Assembly: GCF_012843875.1 (NCBI RefSeq)
Contig: NZ_JABAFY010000016.1
Location: 1 to 53,571 of the forward strand
Length of the DNA: 53,571 nt
Direction: 5' to 3'
Source of the DNA: Desulfovibrio piger
Lineage (GTDB): Bacteria > Desulfobacterota > Desulfovibrionia > Desulfovibrionales > Desulfovibrionaceae
Part shown: positions 35,418 to 44,070 of the stretch, piece after piece
Position numbering within the stretch: position 1 is the stretch's first letter
Layout of the letters: every line of letters starts with the position of its first letter
The notes under the pieces: generated by a model
Told to the model about the DNA's origin: nothing
Databases searched by the model: none
The model's input: only the letters and a program-made list of their open reading frames with translations
Made by a program: the position numbers and the translations under genes

Positions 35418-35621
35418 ATGGACAATTACATACCTCATATGTGGATAGGATTTACTATCTTATTAGCGATACTGCATTTTCTTGCAATAAAATTTAAGTG
35501 GTTCAGGCGTATAGGAATAATTGATTTGTTTTATCAGGGTTCATTATTAGAAAAAATTATTGATATAGTAATGTTTGCACTTATTTATTGGGTGGCAATA
35601 GAAACATTATTAAATATATAA
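35418..35621 (+). CDS. Small AT-rich membrane protein after pilV
   Basis: 67 aa with two or three membrane helices (about 6-24 and 46-62). The ATG follows AGAGGGA. The composition is far more AT-rich than pilV. It runs into a minus-strand gene and overlaps it by 37 nt tail to tail. Not recognised. Confidence 0.55.
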   Translation: MDNYIPHMWIGFTILLAILHFLAIKFKWFRRIGIIDLFYQGSLLEKIIDIVMFALIYWVAIETLLNI

Positions 35622-35956
35622 TAAAATAAAGATACTTCAAATGCCAATACGGAGAAAAACAAGCCAACATAGGACGAAAAATAAGCCCTCCTTCTCATGG
35701 ATACGAATTTAACTTCATCGTTACTAATTATAAATTTTGTAGACTTGTTTAAATATTTAAATGAAACCATGTATGAAGTAATAGAAAGAAGAGTTCCTAT
35801 GGATAGTATATATATTATAACATAAAGATTAGGATATAAATTCAATAATATACCAAGACATCCTGTATTTAGCAGAAAAGAGAAACTCATAAATGACTTG
35901 CAATAATCAAACATGTTTTTCTCAGCTTCAAGAAAATCTTTAATTAGTTGCGTCAT
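35585..35956 (-). CDS. Antisense AT-rich membrane protein at the pil/trb junction
   Basis: 123 aa with four likely membrane helices (about 20-40, 42-62, 90-110 at the strongest). It begins MTQLIKDFLEAEKNMF. TTTAGGAG lies 7 nt before the ATG on the minus strand, a good ribosome site. It is antisense to the conjugation operon, between the pilus genes and the VirB1-like gene. Not recognised. An exclusion, immunity or anti-phage function is possible but unsupported. Confidence 0.65.
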   Translation of the reverse strand: MTQLIKDFLEAEKNMFDYCKSFMSFSFLLNTGCLGILLNLYPNLYVIIYILSIGTLLSITSYMVSFKYLNKSTKFIISNDEVKFVSMRRRAYFSSYVGLFFSVLAFEVSLFYYIFNNVSIATQ

Positions 35957-35979
35957 ATATTGCTCCTAAAGGAAATACT

Positions 35980-36540
35980 ATGCAGGAATGTTATCCCATC
36001 AACATATTCTTCCGCAAGGCAAGCGCTTGCTCCGTTCTCCTGATGATCGTCATTTTTTTTACCCCGGTATACGCCGAAACCCTTCAGAACCGTCAGCATG
36101 TCCTGGAACCGCTTTTTGACGCGCCCTGTGCCCGCTATCAGGTGCCCAAAGTGCTGGCCCTGGCCATCGCCCGGCAGGAAAGCGGCTGCCATCCGTGGAT
36201 CATCAATATTTCTGGGCGGGATGTACGACCCAGGTCGAAAGAAGAAGCCATCCAGTACGCTCAGTGGGCCATGCGCTCCGGACGCTCGTTTGACGTGGGG
36301 ATCATGCAGATCAATGCCTACTGGATCAAACGGTATGGCTGGCCGGTGGAACAGGTGCTGGAACCTGCCAACAATATCAAGATCGGTGTCTGGATACTTG
36401 CGCAGGAGATTCGGCGGCACGGTCTTAACTGGAAAGCCGTGGCCTATTACCACACACCGCTTCACAAGAATCCGGAGCGGGGACGTGCCTATGCCCGCTC
36501 TGTTGTAGGGCATGTGAAGAAAATTCTGGACGGTAAATAA
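35980..36540 (+). CDS. Lytic transglycosylase (VirB1/TrbN/PilT type)
   Basis: 186 aa. A signal peptide ends near VYAETL (residue 32). The SLT fold follows, with the catalytic Glu67 in LAIARQESGCHPW, the SFDVGIMQINAYWIKRYG motif and the AYYHT block. It opens the cell wall for the mating channel and the thin pilus. AAAGGA precedes the ATG. It is 1 nt before trbE and could serve both machines. Confidence 0.92.
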   Translation: MQECYPINIFFRKASACSVLLMIVIFFTPVYAETLQNRQHVLEPLFDAPCARYQVPKVLALAIARQESGCHPWIINISGRDVRPRSKEEAIQYAQWAMRSGRSFDVGIMQINAYWIKRYGWPVEQVLEPANNIKIGVWILAQEIRRHGLNWKAVAYYHTPLHKNPERGRAYARSVVGHVKKILDGK

Positions 36541-36541
36541 T

Positions 36542-38968
36542 ATGCTGAATCTGCAAGACTTTCGTTCAAAAGCCAAAGGGCTTCCCGATCTGCTGACCTA
36601 TGCCGCGCTCATAGAGCCTGGGATCATACTCCAAAAAGATGGCTCGTTCCTGGCAGCATGGGAAATCCGGGGAGAGGATACTGCCAGCTCTACCCCTGCC
36701 GAACTGTCCTATGTGTCCGAGCAGGTCAGTAACGCCGTCCTGCGTCTGGGAACAGGCTGGATGATCCACGTCGATGCCTGCCGGACAACGCAGCGCGCTT
36801 ACCCGGATGCGGATCGCTCACACTTTCCTGATCCTGTCTCCCAGGCCATAGAGGATGAGCGCCGTGCATTTTTTGGGCAGGATGTTTGCTACAGCACTTC
36901 GACGTTTCTGACCGTCACCTATCTGCCCAACTACAATGTCGCCAAAATGGCTGGCGCGGCCAAGGTTGGCGTGGAAACGATGTCTGCCTTGGAGAAGGGA
37001 CTCAAGACATTCAAGGATTCCTTGATGGAATTTGAGGATGCCTGCGCTTCGGTGTTGGAGATGCACCGGCTTCAGGAATACGAGCTGTATGATGCCTCAA
37101 ACGACACCTTTTTGCATTCAGACTTGCTGGCTCACTTGCAGTTCTGCATCTCCGGTGTGCTTCAGCCTATGCGTGTGCCCACGGTGCCCATGTACCTTGA
37201 TGCCCTGCTGGGCAGTCGGCACCTTGTCGGCGGTCTGATCCCGCGCCTTGAAGACGGGCTTGAGAAAAAACATCTGGCCATTCTTTCCATTGATGGCCTT
37301 CCGCAAGAGTCCTGGCCTGCCATGTTCGCAGCTCTGGACAGTCTGCCGTTCGAGCTGCGCTATTCCACACGGTTTATCTGCCTTGACCAGTATGACGCGG
37401 AAAAGGAGATCACCAGCTTCGTCAAGGGCTGGAACCAGCGCGTGCTGGGATTCATGGATCAATTTTTCAACAATCCCAACGCGAAAGTAAATCGTGATGC
37501 GCTGCTTATGCGCGAAGATGCGGAGACGGCCAAAACCGAGGTACAGTCCGGCTATGTGGGAGCGGGCTACCTGTCGTCCACGATCATCATTATGGACGAA
37601 GATGTGAATGGCCTTCAGGACAAGGCGCGCGAGTTGCGCCGTCTGATCCAGACGCAGGGCTTTGGCTGCCGCATAGAGTCCATGAATGCCCTGGAAGCCT
37701 GGCTGGGCAGTCTGCCGGGCAACGGATACGCAAATATCCGCCGTCCCCTCATAACCACACTCAACCTGGCCGATTTGCTGCCGCTGCAATCGGTTTGGAC
37801 GGGGACGCCGACGTGCCCGTGCCCGCTTTATCCGCCGGATTCGCCGCCGCTGGCCGTCTTTCTGACTGACGGTTCCACGCCGTTCTGGTTCAATCTCCAT
37901 GACGGCGATCTGGCGCATACTGTGATTTTCGGCCCCACAGGTTCCGGCAAATCCACGCTGCTGGCCACGATTGCCACGCAATTCCTGCGCTATGCGCATC
38001 GCCGCATTTTTGCCTTCGACAAAGGCAACTCCCTCCTGCCGCTTTGCGAAGCTACGGGAGGAGATCACTATGAGATCGCAGCAGAAAACAGTCTCTGCTT
38101 CACGCCTCTCCAGCGCATAGATGAAAGCCCGACAGAGATGGCTTGGGCAGAAAACTGGATAGAAACACTCCTGGAACTCCAGGGGATGACTGTCCTGCCT
38201 TCCCATCGGGCAGCGATACATGACGCCATGACGGGACTGGCGACACAGCCGGAGCACATGCGCACCCTGTCGCATTTCATGGATACCGTTCAGGAGCAAT
38301 CTCTCCGCGAGGCGCTGGCCTACTACACACAGCGGGGGGCGATGGGGATGCTTCTGGACGCCCGGACGGACAATCTGCGTGAGTCCACGTTCACGGTCTT
38401 TGAAATGGAAGAGCTGATGAAAAAGGGAGATCGCAACCTGATCCCTGTCCTGATCTACATTTTCCACCGGATCGAGAAAGCGTTGGACGGTAAGCCTGCC
38501 CTTCTCATTCTAGATGAAGCCTGGATCATGCTGGGGCACCCTGTTTTTCGCTCCAAGATACGGGAGTGGCTGAAAGTTCTCCGTAAGGCCAACTGTGGGG
38601 TCATCTTGGCCACACAAAGCCTTTCCGACGCCCGGCAGTCGGGTATCATGGATGTCCTCCTGGAGTCGTGTCCTACCAAGATTTATTTGCCGAATCGGGA
38701 AGCCCGAAACGATGAAACCTACGGCTTTTACAAAGCCTGCGGACTCAATGATCGACAAATCAGCATCTTGGCCCATGCCACAGCAAAGCAGGATTACTAC
38801 ATGGTCAGTCCTGCTGGCCGTCGCCTTTTCCAGCTCGGTCTGGGGCCGGTCGCATTAGCCTTTGTCGGCGCATCCGACAAAGAGAGCATTGCTCGTATCA
38901 AATCCCTAAAAGAAATTCATGGCCGTGATTGGCCTAATGTATGGCTGAAAGAACGCCATGCTATATAG
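36542..38968 (+). CDS. trbE: Conjugal transfer ATPase TrbE (VirB4 family)
   Basis: 808 aa, the largest energiser of the mating channel. The N-terminal domain (LSYVSEQVSNAVLRLGTGWM) is followed by the ATPase core. Walker A is FGPTGSGKST (about 462-471), Walker B is ALLILDEAWIML and the arginine-rich DARQSGIMDVLLESCPTKIY segment is typical of VirB4. GC-rich, with codon use like traG. Confidence 0.95.
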   Translation: MLNLQDFRSKAKGLPDLLTYAALIEPGIILQKDGSFLAAWEIRGEDTASSTPAELSYVSEQVSNAVLRLGTGWMIHVDACRTTQRAYPDADRSHFPDPVSQAIEDERRAFFGQDVCYSTSTFLTVTYLPNYNVAKMAGAAKVGVETMSALEKGLKTFKDSLMEFEDACASVLEMHRLQEYELYDASNDTFLHSDLLAHLQFCISGVLQPMRVPTVPMYLDALLGSRHLVGGLIPRLEDGLEKKHLAILSIDGLPQESWPAMFAALDSLPFELRYSTRFICLDQYDAEKEITSFVKGWNQRVLGFMDQFFNNPNAKVNRDALLMREDAETAKTEVQSGYVGAGYLSSTIIIMDEDVNGLQDKARELRRLIQTQGFGCRIESMNALEAWLGSLPGNGYANIRRPLITTLNLADLLPLQSVWTGTPTCPCPLYPPDSPPLAVFLTDGSTPFWFNLHDGDLAHTVIFGPTGSGKSTLLATIATQFLRYAHRRIFAFDKGNSLLPLCEATGGDHYEIAAENSLCFTPLQRIDESPTEMAWAENWIETLLELQGMTVLPSHRAAIHDAMTGLATQPEHMRTLSHFMDTVQEQSLREALAYYTQRGAMGMLLDARTDNLRESTFTVFEMEELMKKGDRNLIPVLIYIFHRIEKALDGKPALLILDEAWIMLGHPVFRSKIREWLKVLRKANCGVILATQSLSDARQSGIMDVLLESCPTKIYLPNREARNDETYGFYKACGLNDRQISILAHATAKQDYYMVSPAGRRLFQLGLGPVALAFVGASDKESIARIKSLKEIHGRDWPNVWLKERHAI

Positions 38969-38981
38969 TTTTGAGTAACTT

Positions 38982-39779
38982 ATGAAGACTTCTCTTATTA
39001 TCATCACCGCTTTGCTGTTGGTTCCCGTTCAGACGATATCAGGAACTGTGTACTGCACAAATTGCAGTGACAAGTTTATGCAAGCTATCGAAAAGGCAAC
39101 GAGCCTTGAGCAGTTAAAAACACTTGTTAAAGAATATGATGAAGCTATCCAGCAAACAGCAGCACAGTTGCAAATGGTGCAACAAAACATAGAGCAATAT
39201 ACAAATATGGTTCAAAACACCGTGGCTCTCCCCAAAGAGATGATCCGAAAAATATCAGCCGAGATGTCCAAGTTTGGAAAGATCACGGGTGCCCTGAGCA
39301 CCATGAGAAATGATGTTGTCGGCTTGGGCAATGTCTTTGATGAACTGTACAGCGCACAATCTGAGTTGAAGGACTTGGCCAGAATGCCGCGCAATATGCT
39401 CCAGGGCGGTATGACGACCTATCACACGAGCTGGGATAACTGGAGCCGTCGTGTGGATGATTCCACAAAGGCGACCTTCCAGCTTTCAGGGAAACAGCTC
39501 AAAGACCTGGAAGAATCAGGGGAGCTGGAAGCATATATCAATGAACTCCTGTCTACCCCGGATGGTCAGCAAAAGGCCCTCATGGCGGGAAACCAGCTCG
39601 CAGCCCTTCAGATACAAGAGGCTCGCCAGCTCCGCGAACTTCTTGCAACCAAGATTCAATCGGATTTGGCGAGCCGTCAAAAGATAGAAAAGGAAGAGCA
39701 AATGCGCCAAGAGCTACATAGATATATGCTGGAAGGTGTTGGTAAAATTGGAACTACTTCTCGACCTGATCCTTTTTAA
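38982..39779 (+). CDS. trbJ: Minor pilus component TrbJ (VirB5 family)
   Basis: 265 aa secreted helical protein. The signal peptide ends near residue 20. A long coiled coil (KEYDEAIQQTAAQLQMVQQN, about 48-80) and the GGMTTYHTSWDNWSRRVDD segment follow, as in TrbJ. VirB5-type proteins sit at the pilus tip. The last 26 nt overlap a minus-strand gene. Confidence 0.9.
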   Translation: MKTSLIIITALLLVPVQTISGTVYCTNCSDKFMQAIEKATSLEQLKTLVKEYDEAIQQTAAQLQMVQQNIEQYTNMVQNTVALPKEMIRKISAEMSKFGKITGALSTMRNDVVGLGNVFDELYSAQSELKDLARMPRNMLQGGMTTYHTSWDNWSRRVDDSTKATFQLSGKQLKDLEESGELEAYINELLSTPDGQQKALMAGNQLAALQIQEARQLRELLATKIQSDLASRQKIEKEEQMRQELHRYMLEGVGKIGTTSRPDPF

Positions 39780-40131
39780 TTTTTAAAAGACCTGTAACCT
39801 GTTCTCTCGTTAATGTCGTATCTCGTGTAATTAATTTATAATTACCAGATTGGCCACGAATATTTGTAATCATTATATCATCTTTGCTTATAATCTTTAT
39901 TTCTGTCGGTTTTTTAGACCTATTTAAATATAGACTTATTTTTCTGTCATCTTCTGTCGATTTATAAGTAAAACCATGAAATTTGTTGTCAGTTATTTTT
40001 AAAAGATCAGGCGTGTTCGGAATACGTTTTCCTTCAGCTTTCCACCATCCACATATATCATATGCAAAAGAGGGGCTTGCGATAAATATGGAAAACAAAA
40101 GTGCAAAGAGGATAGAAAAATATTTTTTCAT
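39754..40131 (-). CDS. Antisense secreted protein between trbJ and trbL
   Basis: 125 aa. A clear signal peptide (MKKYFSILFALLFSIFIASP, ending at SFA-YD) is followed by about 100 residues that look like a small beta-rich periplasmic protein (CGWWKAEGKR, ITDNKFHGFTYKSTEDDRKI, GNYKLITRDTTLTREQVTG). AAAGGAG lies 8 nt before the ATG. It is AT-rich, overlaps trbJ by 26 nt and the 5' end of trbL by 44 nt head to head. In RP4 this is where the entry-exclusion gene trbK lies, but on the other strand. No similarity to TrbK is seen; the role is inferred from place and export. Confidence 0.7.
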   Translation of the reverse strand: MKKYFSILFALLFSIFIASPSFAYDICGWWKAEGKRIPNTPDLLKITDNKFHGFTYKSTEDDRKISLYLNRSKKPTEIKIISKDDIMITNIRGQSGNYKLITRDTTLTREQVTGLLKIKKDQVEK

Positions 40132-41218
40132 CTTTTTTCTCCTTTTTTTATTTATCAGTATTCCTAAAATTAGCAACGCCGCCACTTCAGGCGATACGAT
40201 TGTATCGGATATAGTAACAAAATTTCATGACCAATTATCTAAATATGAAACAGTTATGCTCAAATATGCAAAGCTCCTTTTTTATTGGTGCGCAGTATTT
40301 GAAATAGCATGGCTTGGCATAAGGATGGCTCTGGGAGCTTCTGATTTAAAGGATACAATCAAAAATTTTTGTCTTGTTATCTTAGCCGCAGGATTTTTCC
40401 TAGCTGTTATCAATAATTACCACACATGGACATGGAATATAATAAACGGCCTAAAATCAATTGCTGGCGAGGCAACAGTTATTATTGATGCCTCTGATAA
40501 ACCATTTACAGTCGGATTAGAATTAGCATCGTATCTTTTTGATAAATGTGGCTTTGGTGACCCAATTGACTCTCTTGTATATATATTGGCTGGAATGTCT
40601 ATACTAATCTGCTTTGCGTTAATATCACTGCAAATAATTTTAATCAAGTGTGAGTGCATTGTAGCTATGTGTGCATCATCTATTTTAATTGGACTCGGTG
40701 CAACATCTTTTTTGCGTGAATATGCTGTCAATGCATTGCGCTATGTTTTTGCCGTGGCTTTCAAGCTGATGGTCATGCAACTTGTTATGGGCGTCGGTAT
40801 TAACTTTATTACACAGCTACAAATGGCAGAGGACATGAATTGGGGCCAGATTGGGGTCACGATCTCGTTTTGCATCATCTTTTACTGTCTCGTCAAAACG
40901 CTGCCTGACGTCGTCGCAGGCATCATCCAAGGGTCGCACGTCAGTACCGGTAATGCTCTCACGTCAACGGTTACGGCTATGGGGGCAGGGCTTGCCGGAT
41001 TGAGCATTGCTGCCGGTGCTGGCATGGCCAATATCGGCAGGGCAGCGCAAGTCGCAAAATCTGAAGGTGCGCAGGGTATCCGGGGGATCATGAAGGGGAC
41101 GGCCAGTAACCTGTGGAATGCCACGCGGGAGTCTATGCACAACAAGGATTCGCGCAACAATACAGTGTCTTCTTCGCTTCGCCAGAGACTTGAAGCCCAG
41201 AGATTGCGTAATGACTAA
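40088..41218 (+). CDS. trbL: Conjugal transfer channel protein TrbL (VirB6 family)
   Basis: 376 aa. A signal-like segment (FFIFFLLFLFISIPKISNAA) is followed by five or more membrane helices and a cytoplasmic Ala/Gly-rich tail (SIAAGAGMANIGRAAQVAK). The block VLKYAKLLFYWCAVFEIAWL-like (here VMLKYAKLLFYWCAVFEIAW) is typical of TrbL. The first 600 nt are AT-rich and the last 350 GC-rich. I take the ATG at 40088, in front of the signal; a longer frame to 39983 has no ribosome site. Confidence 0.9.
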   Translation: MENKSAKRIEKYFFIFFLLFLFISIPKISNAATSGDTIVSDIVTKFHDQLSKYETVMLKYAKLLFYWCAVFEIAWLGIRMALGASDLKDTIKNFCLVILAAGFFLAVINNYHTWTWNIINGLKSIAGEATVIIDASDKPFTVGLELASYLFDKCGFGDPIDSLVYILAGMSILICFALISLQIILIKCECIVAMCASSILIGLGATSFLREYAVNALRYVFAVAFKLMVMQLVMGVGINFITQLQMAEDMNWGQIGVTISFCIIFYCLVKTLPDVVAGIIQGSHVSTGNALTSTVTAMGAGLAGLSIAAGAGMANIGRAAQVAKSEGAQGIRGIMKGTASNLWNATRESMHNKDSRNNTVSSSLRQRLEAQRLRND

Positions 41219-41232
41219 CTAGGGGATTTCAC

Positions 41233-41961
41233 ATGTTTTTTAAGAAAAAAGAAAAGGCAGAAACAGCTCCTTCTGGGGATGAGAAAAATCCGTATCTCAA
41301 TGCCCGCCAAGAGTGGCTGGAACGCTATGGCTCGTACATCAGCCGCGCTGCGCAGTGGCGACTGACAACCATCATCGCCCTGGTTCTCCTGGCAGGCTCT
41401 ATCACCGGCAACGTAATCCAAGCCTGCCAGGTCAAAGCGATTCCGTACATCGTCGAAGTGGATAAGCTTGGCAAATCGGCTGTTGTCGCGCGTGCAGATC
41501 AGGCCAGCGCAACGCCATTACGCTTGATTCAGGCTGAAATCGCAGCCTGCATCTCCGACTGGCGCACTGTTACCGCAGACATTGAGCTGCAAAAGCACAT
41601 GATCCAGAGGCTCAGCTACTTTGTGGCTGGCAGTGCCAAAGGGGTACTGAAGGAATGGTTTGCAACGAATAACCCCTATGAAATCGCCAAGTCCGGGAAG
41701 TTGGTGCATGTCGAAATTCAAAGTCTGCCCCTGCCTGTCAGCTCGGACTCCTACCGTGTGGAGTGGACAGAAACCATCCGTTCTCATGCAGGTGTAGTGC
41801 TTGAGCAGCACACCTATGAAGCCACGGTCAGCATTCAGATTTCACCGCCGACCTCAGAGGCCGTCCTGCTGCGGAATCCGGGCGGCATGTATATCACAGG
41901 TCTCTCCGCAAGCCGCGTCTTTAAAAACTTTGGGCCTGCCCCGTCTTCTGCCATCCAATAG
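41233..41961 (+). CDS. trbF: Conjugal transfer protein TrbF (VirB8 family)
   Basis: 242 aa bitopic inner membrane protein. The N-terminus has NPYLNARQEWLERYGSYISR, one membrane helix (about 44-62) and then the VirB8 periplasmic domain with KAIPYIVEVDKLGK and the conserved YRVEWTE strand. It is an assembly factor of the channel. Confidence 0.94.
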   Translation: MFFKKKEKAETAPSGDEKNPYLNARQEWLERYGSYISRAAQWRLTTIIALVLLAGSITGNVIQACQVKAIPYIVEVDKLGKSAVVARADQASATPLRLIQAEIAACISDWRTVTADIELQKHMIQRLSYFVAGSAKGVLKEWFATNNPYEIAKSGKLVHVEIQSLPLPVSSDSYRVEWTETIRSHAGVVLEQHTYEATVSIQISPPTSEAVLLRNPGGMYITGLSASRVFKNFGPAPSSAIQ

Positions 41962-41971
41962 GAGTTCTCCC

Positions 41972-42847
41972 ATGAAATATCTTGCCTTGGTGCTTTTTTT
42001 GGTTCTTGCCCCTACGGCTGCAATGGCGGCTTCCCAGGAAGCTGCCCCGCAATTGCCTCCTGACTTTTTGAATCTGCCTGATTTTCTCAGCAATGACACC
42101 GTGCCCCTTACTCAACGGGAGAAGAAAGCGCTCAACCTGACTCGTGCCTGGGCCGGGCGTGGCCCCGCACCGGTTCTCTCTCATTCCGGGAAGCTGGTCT
42201 ATGTGCATGGTGCATCGTTGCCGACAATTTTGGCCAGCCCCATGCAGGTCTGTGATGTGGAGTTGCAGGCGGGGGAAAAAGTCAATGAAGTCATCGTGGG
42301 AGATTCCGCCCGCTGGATGGTTGAAACAGGCTCCGCAGGAGAAACGACACATTTGTTCATCAAACCGGTGGACGCTGGTCTGGAAACCACGGCGGTGGTC
42401 ACGACGGATCGCCGAGTCTACCATCTTCGCCTTGTCTCTCAACGCACAGGGCACACGCCTTATGTGGGGTTTGTCTACGCAGACTCCATGAAACAGCAGA
42501 TAGCAGCCAAGAAAGCTGCGCAGGAACGGGAAACCTCTCGCAATACCGCCATGCTGGATGGGAAAAGCGTCGATATTTCCAAGCTGAACTTTAACTTTGA
42601 AGTCCGGGGGAAGGCCTCCTGGAAGCCGGAACGTGTCTTTGACGACGGGGAAAAAATCTACATTCATCTGCCGCGCAAAAGCACGGAACTGCCCGTACTG
42701 CTGGCGCGCAGAAAAGGAGAAAATGTCCTGGTCAACTACCGTGCGGATGGGAAAAAGCTGGTCGTTGACGGCATCTTTGACGAACTGACGCTGTTGCTGG
42801 GCGTAGGATCAGGCAAAGAAGAGATTCGGATCATCAGGAAGAGCTAG
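41972..42847 (+). CDS. trbG: Conjugal transfer protein TrbG (VirB9 family)
   Basis: 291 aa. A signal peptide is cleaved near AMA-ASQ (residue 18). The VirB9 core follows: VYVHGASLPTILASPMQVCD, GDSARWMVETG, HLFIKPVDAGLETTAVVTTD and the C-terminal DGEKIYIHLPRKSTELPVL beta domain. It is the middle ring of the outer-membrane core complex. AGGAG precedes the ATG at 41972. Confidence 0.95.
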   Translation: MKYLALVLFLVLAPTAAMAASQEAAPQLPPDFLNLPDFLSNDTVPLTQREKKALNLTRAWAGRGPAPVLSHSGKLVYVHGASLPTILASPMQVCDVELQAGEKVNEVIVGDSARWMVETGSAGETTHLFIKPVDAGLETTAVVTTDRRVYHLRLVSQRTGHTPYVGFVYADSMKQQIAAKKAAQERETSRNTAMLDGKSVDISKLNFNFEVRGKASWKPERVFDDGEKIYIHLPRKSTELPVLLARRKGENVLVNYRADGKKLVVDGIFDELTLLLGVGSGKEEIRIIRKS

Positions 42848-42848
42848 C

Positions 42849-44060
42849 ATGAAGGATGAATCCCCCAACGGACTTGTCATGTCCCCTGAACCTGTCGTGG
42901 CCAGGATGGGGCGCTGGCCGTTATACGCACTACTGATCGTGCTGATCCTCTTATTGGCTGCACTGATATACAGCGTCAATTTTGCCCATGACCCTCAAAA
43001 AAAGGAAGGGCCACAAAAAGCGGCGACAGTCGGCGAAGAGGACAAGCCTGTCTGGCTTGTCGAAGGAAGCGGGCTTGCACTTGATCCCAAAAAAGACAGG
43101 ACAAGCGGCGTAATGGTGCCCCCGGAACCCGCCAAGCCGGAGCCTATCGTTGTTGTCCAAAGGGAGGCCAAGCCGGATCAGCAAATCGAAAATATCAGGC
43201 GGGTCAGGGCACAATCGTACATGAATGCTCTGACTGCTCCTCTGGTCGCCAAGCGGGTATCCAGCGGAGGAAGCACCGTAGTCACGGCATCAACGGCTCC
43301 GGGCACAGCCTCCACCACGGGATCGGATGTCGTTTCTTCTGCGGCGTCTGCCGGTGCGGATGGCTACTACAACCCTGCCGCTGATCGTGACAAAGAGGCC
43401 TTTTTCGACCGTGCCCGCAAGGATACGTCCTGGCAGCTTCCTGAGCAGCGCACTGAGGGGATGCCCCTGGAGCTGAAGACCGGGGCCGTAATCCCAGGTG
43501 TGATGCTGACGGGTATCAATTCCGATCTGCCTGGCAACATGATCGCGCAGGTAGCCCAGAACGTCTATGACACGGCGACGGGCCTGAACTTGCTTATTCC
43601 ACAGGGCGCTCGTCTGTACGGCATTTATGACTCCCGTGTCGTATATGGCCAGCAGCGTGTCCTGATTGCCTGGAACAGACTCATTTTCCCCGATGGATCG
43701 TCGATTTCCCTTGGCGCAATGCCAGGTGCTGATATGGCCGGTATGGCAGGCTTCAATGACGATGTGGACAACCATTACGCCCGGATTTTCGGATCGGCTC
43801 TTATGATGTCGCTGGTCTCTGGGGGCATGGCCTACGCTCTGGACGGGGCCAATGACAGCACGGAGACGGACAACGGGACACGCATGACTGATGAGATGAC
43901 GGCCTCTCTGGCGCAGCAGCTTGGTCAGACAACGACGACGCTCCTTCAGCGTAACCTGAGCATCAAGCCCACGTTGGAGATCAGGCCAGGCTACCAGTTC
44001 AATATCGTGGTCACGAAGGACGTAATCTTCAGGGAACCCTACACGCGCTGGCGGCACTGA
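42849..44060 (+). CDS. trbI: Conjugal transfer protein TrbI (VirB10 family)
   Basis: 403 aa. A short cytoplasmic part and one membrane helix (about 22-40) lead to a Pro-rich region and the VirB10 beta barrel (KTGAVIPGVMLTGINSDLPG, IAQVAQNVYDTATG, LIPQGARLYGIYDSRVVYGQ). It ends RPGYQFNIVVTKDVIFREPY. It spans both membranes and senses ATP use. Confidence 0.96.
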   Translation: MKDESPNGLVMSPEPVVARMGRWPLYALLIVLILLLAALIYSVNFAHDPQKKEGPQKAATVGEEDKPVWLVEGSGLALDPKKDRTSGVMVPPEPAKPEPIVVVQREAKPDQQIENIRRVRAQSYMNALTAPLVAKRVSSGGSTVVTASTAPGTASTTGSDVVSSAASAGADGYYNPAADRDKEAFFDRARKDTSWQLPEQRTEGMPLELKTGAVIPGVMLTGINSDLPGNMIAQVAQNVYDTATGLNLLIPQGARLYGIYDSRVVYGQQRVLIAWNRLIFPDGSSISLGAMPGADMAGMAGFNDDVDNHYARIFGSALMMSLVSGGMAYALDGANDSTETDNGTRMTDEMTASLAQQLGQTTTTLLQRNLSIKPTLEIRPGYQFNIVVTKDVIFREPYTRWRH

Positions 44061-44070
44061 GGAGAGGGAA

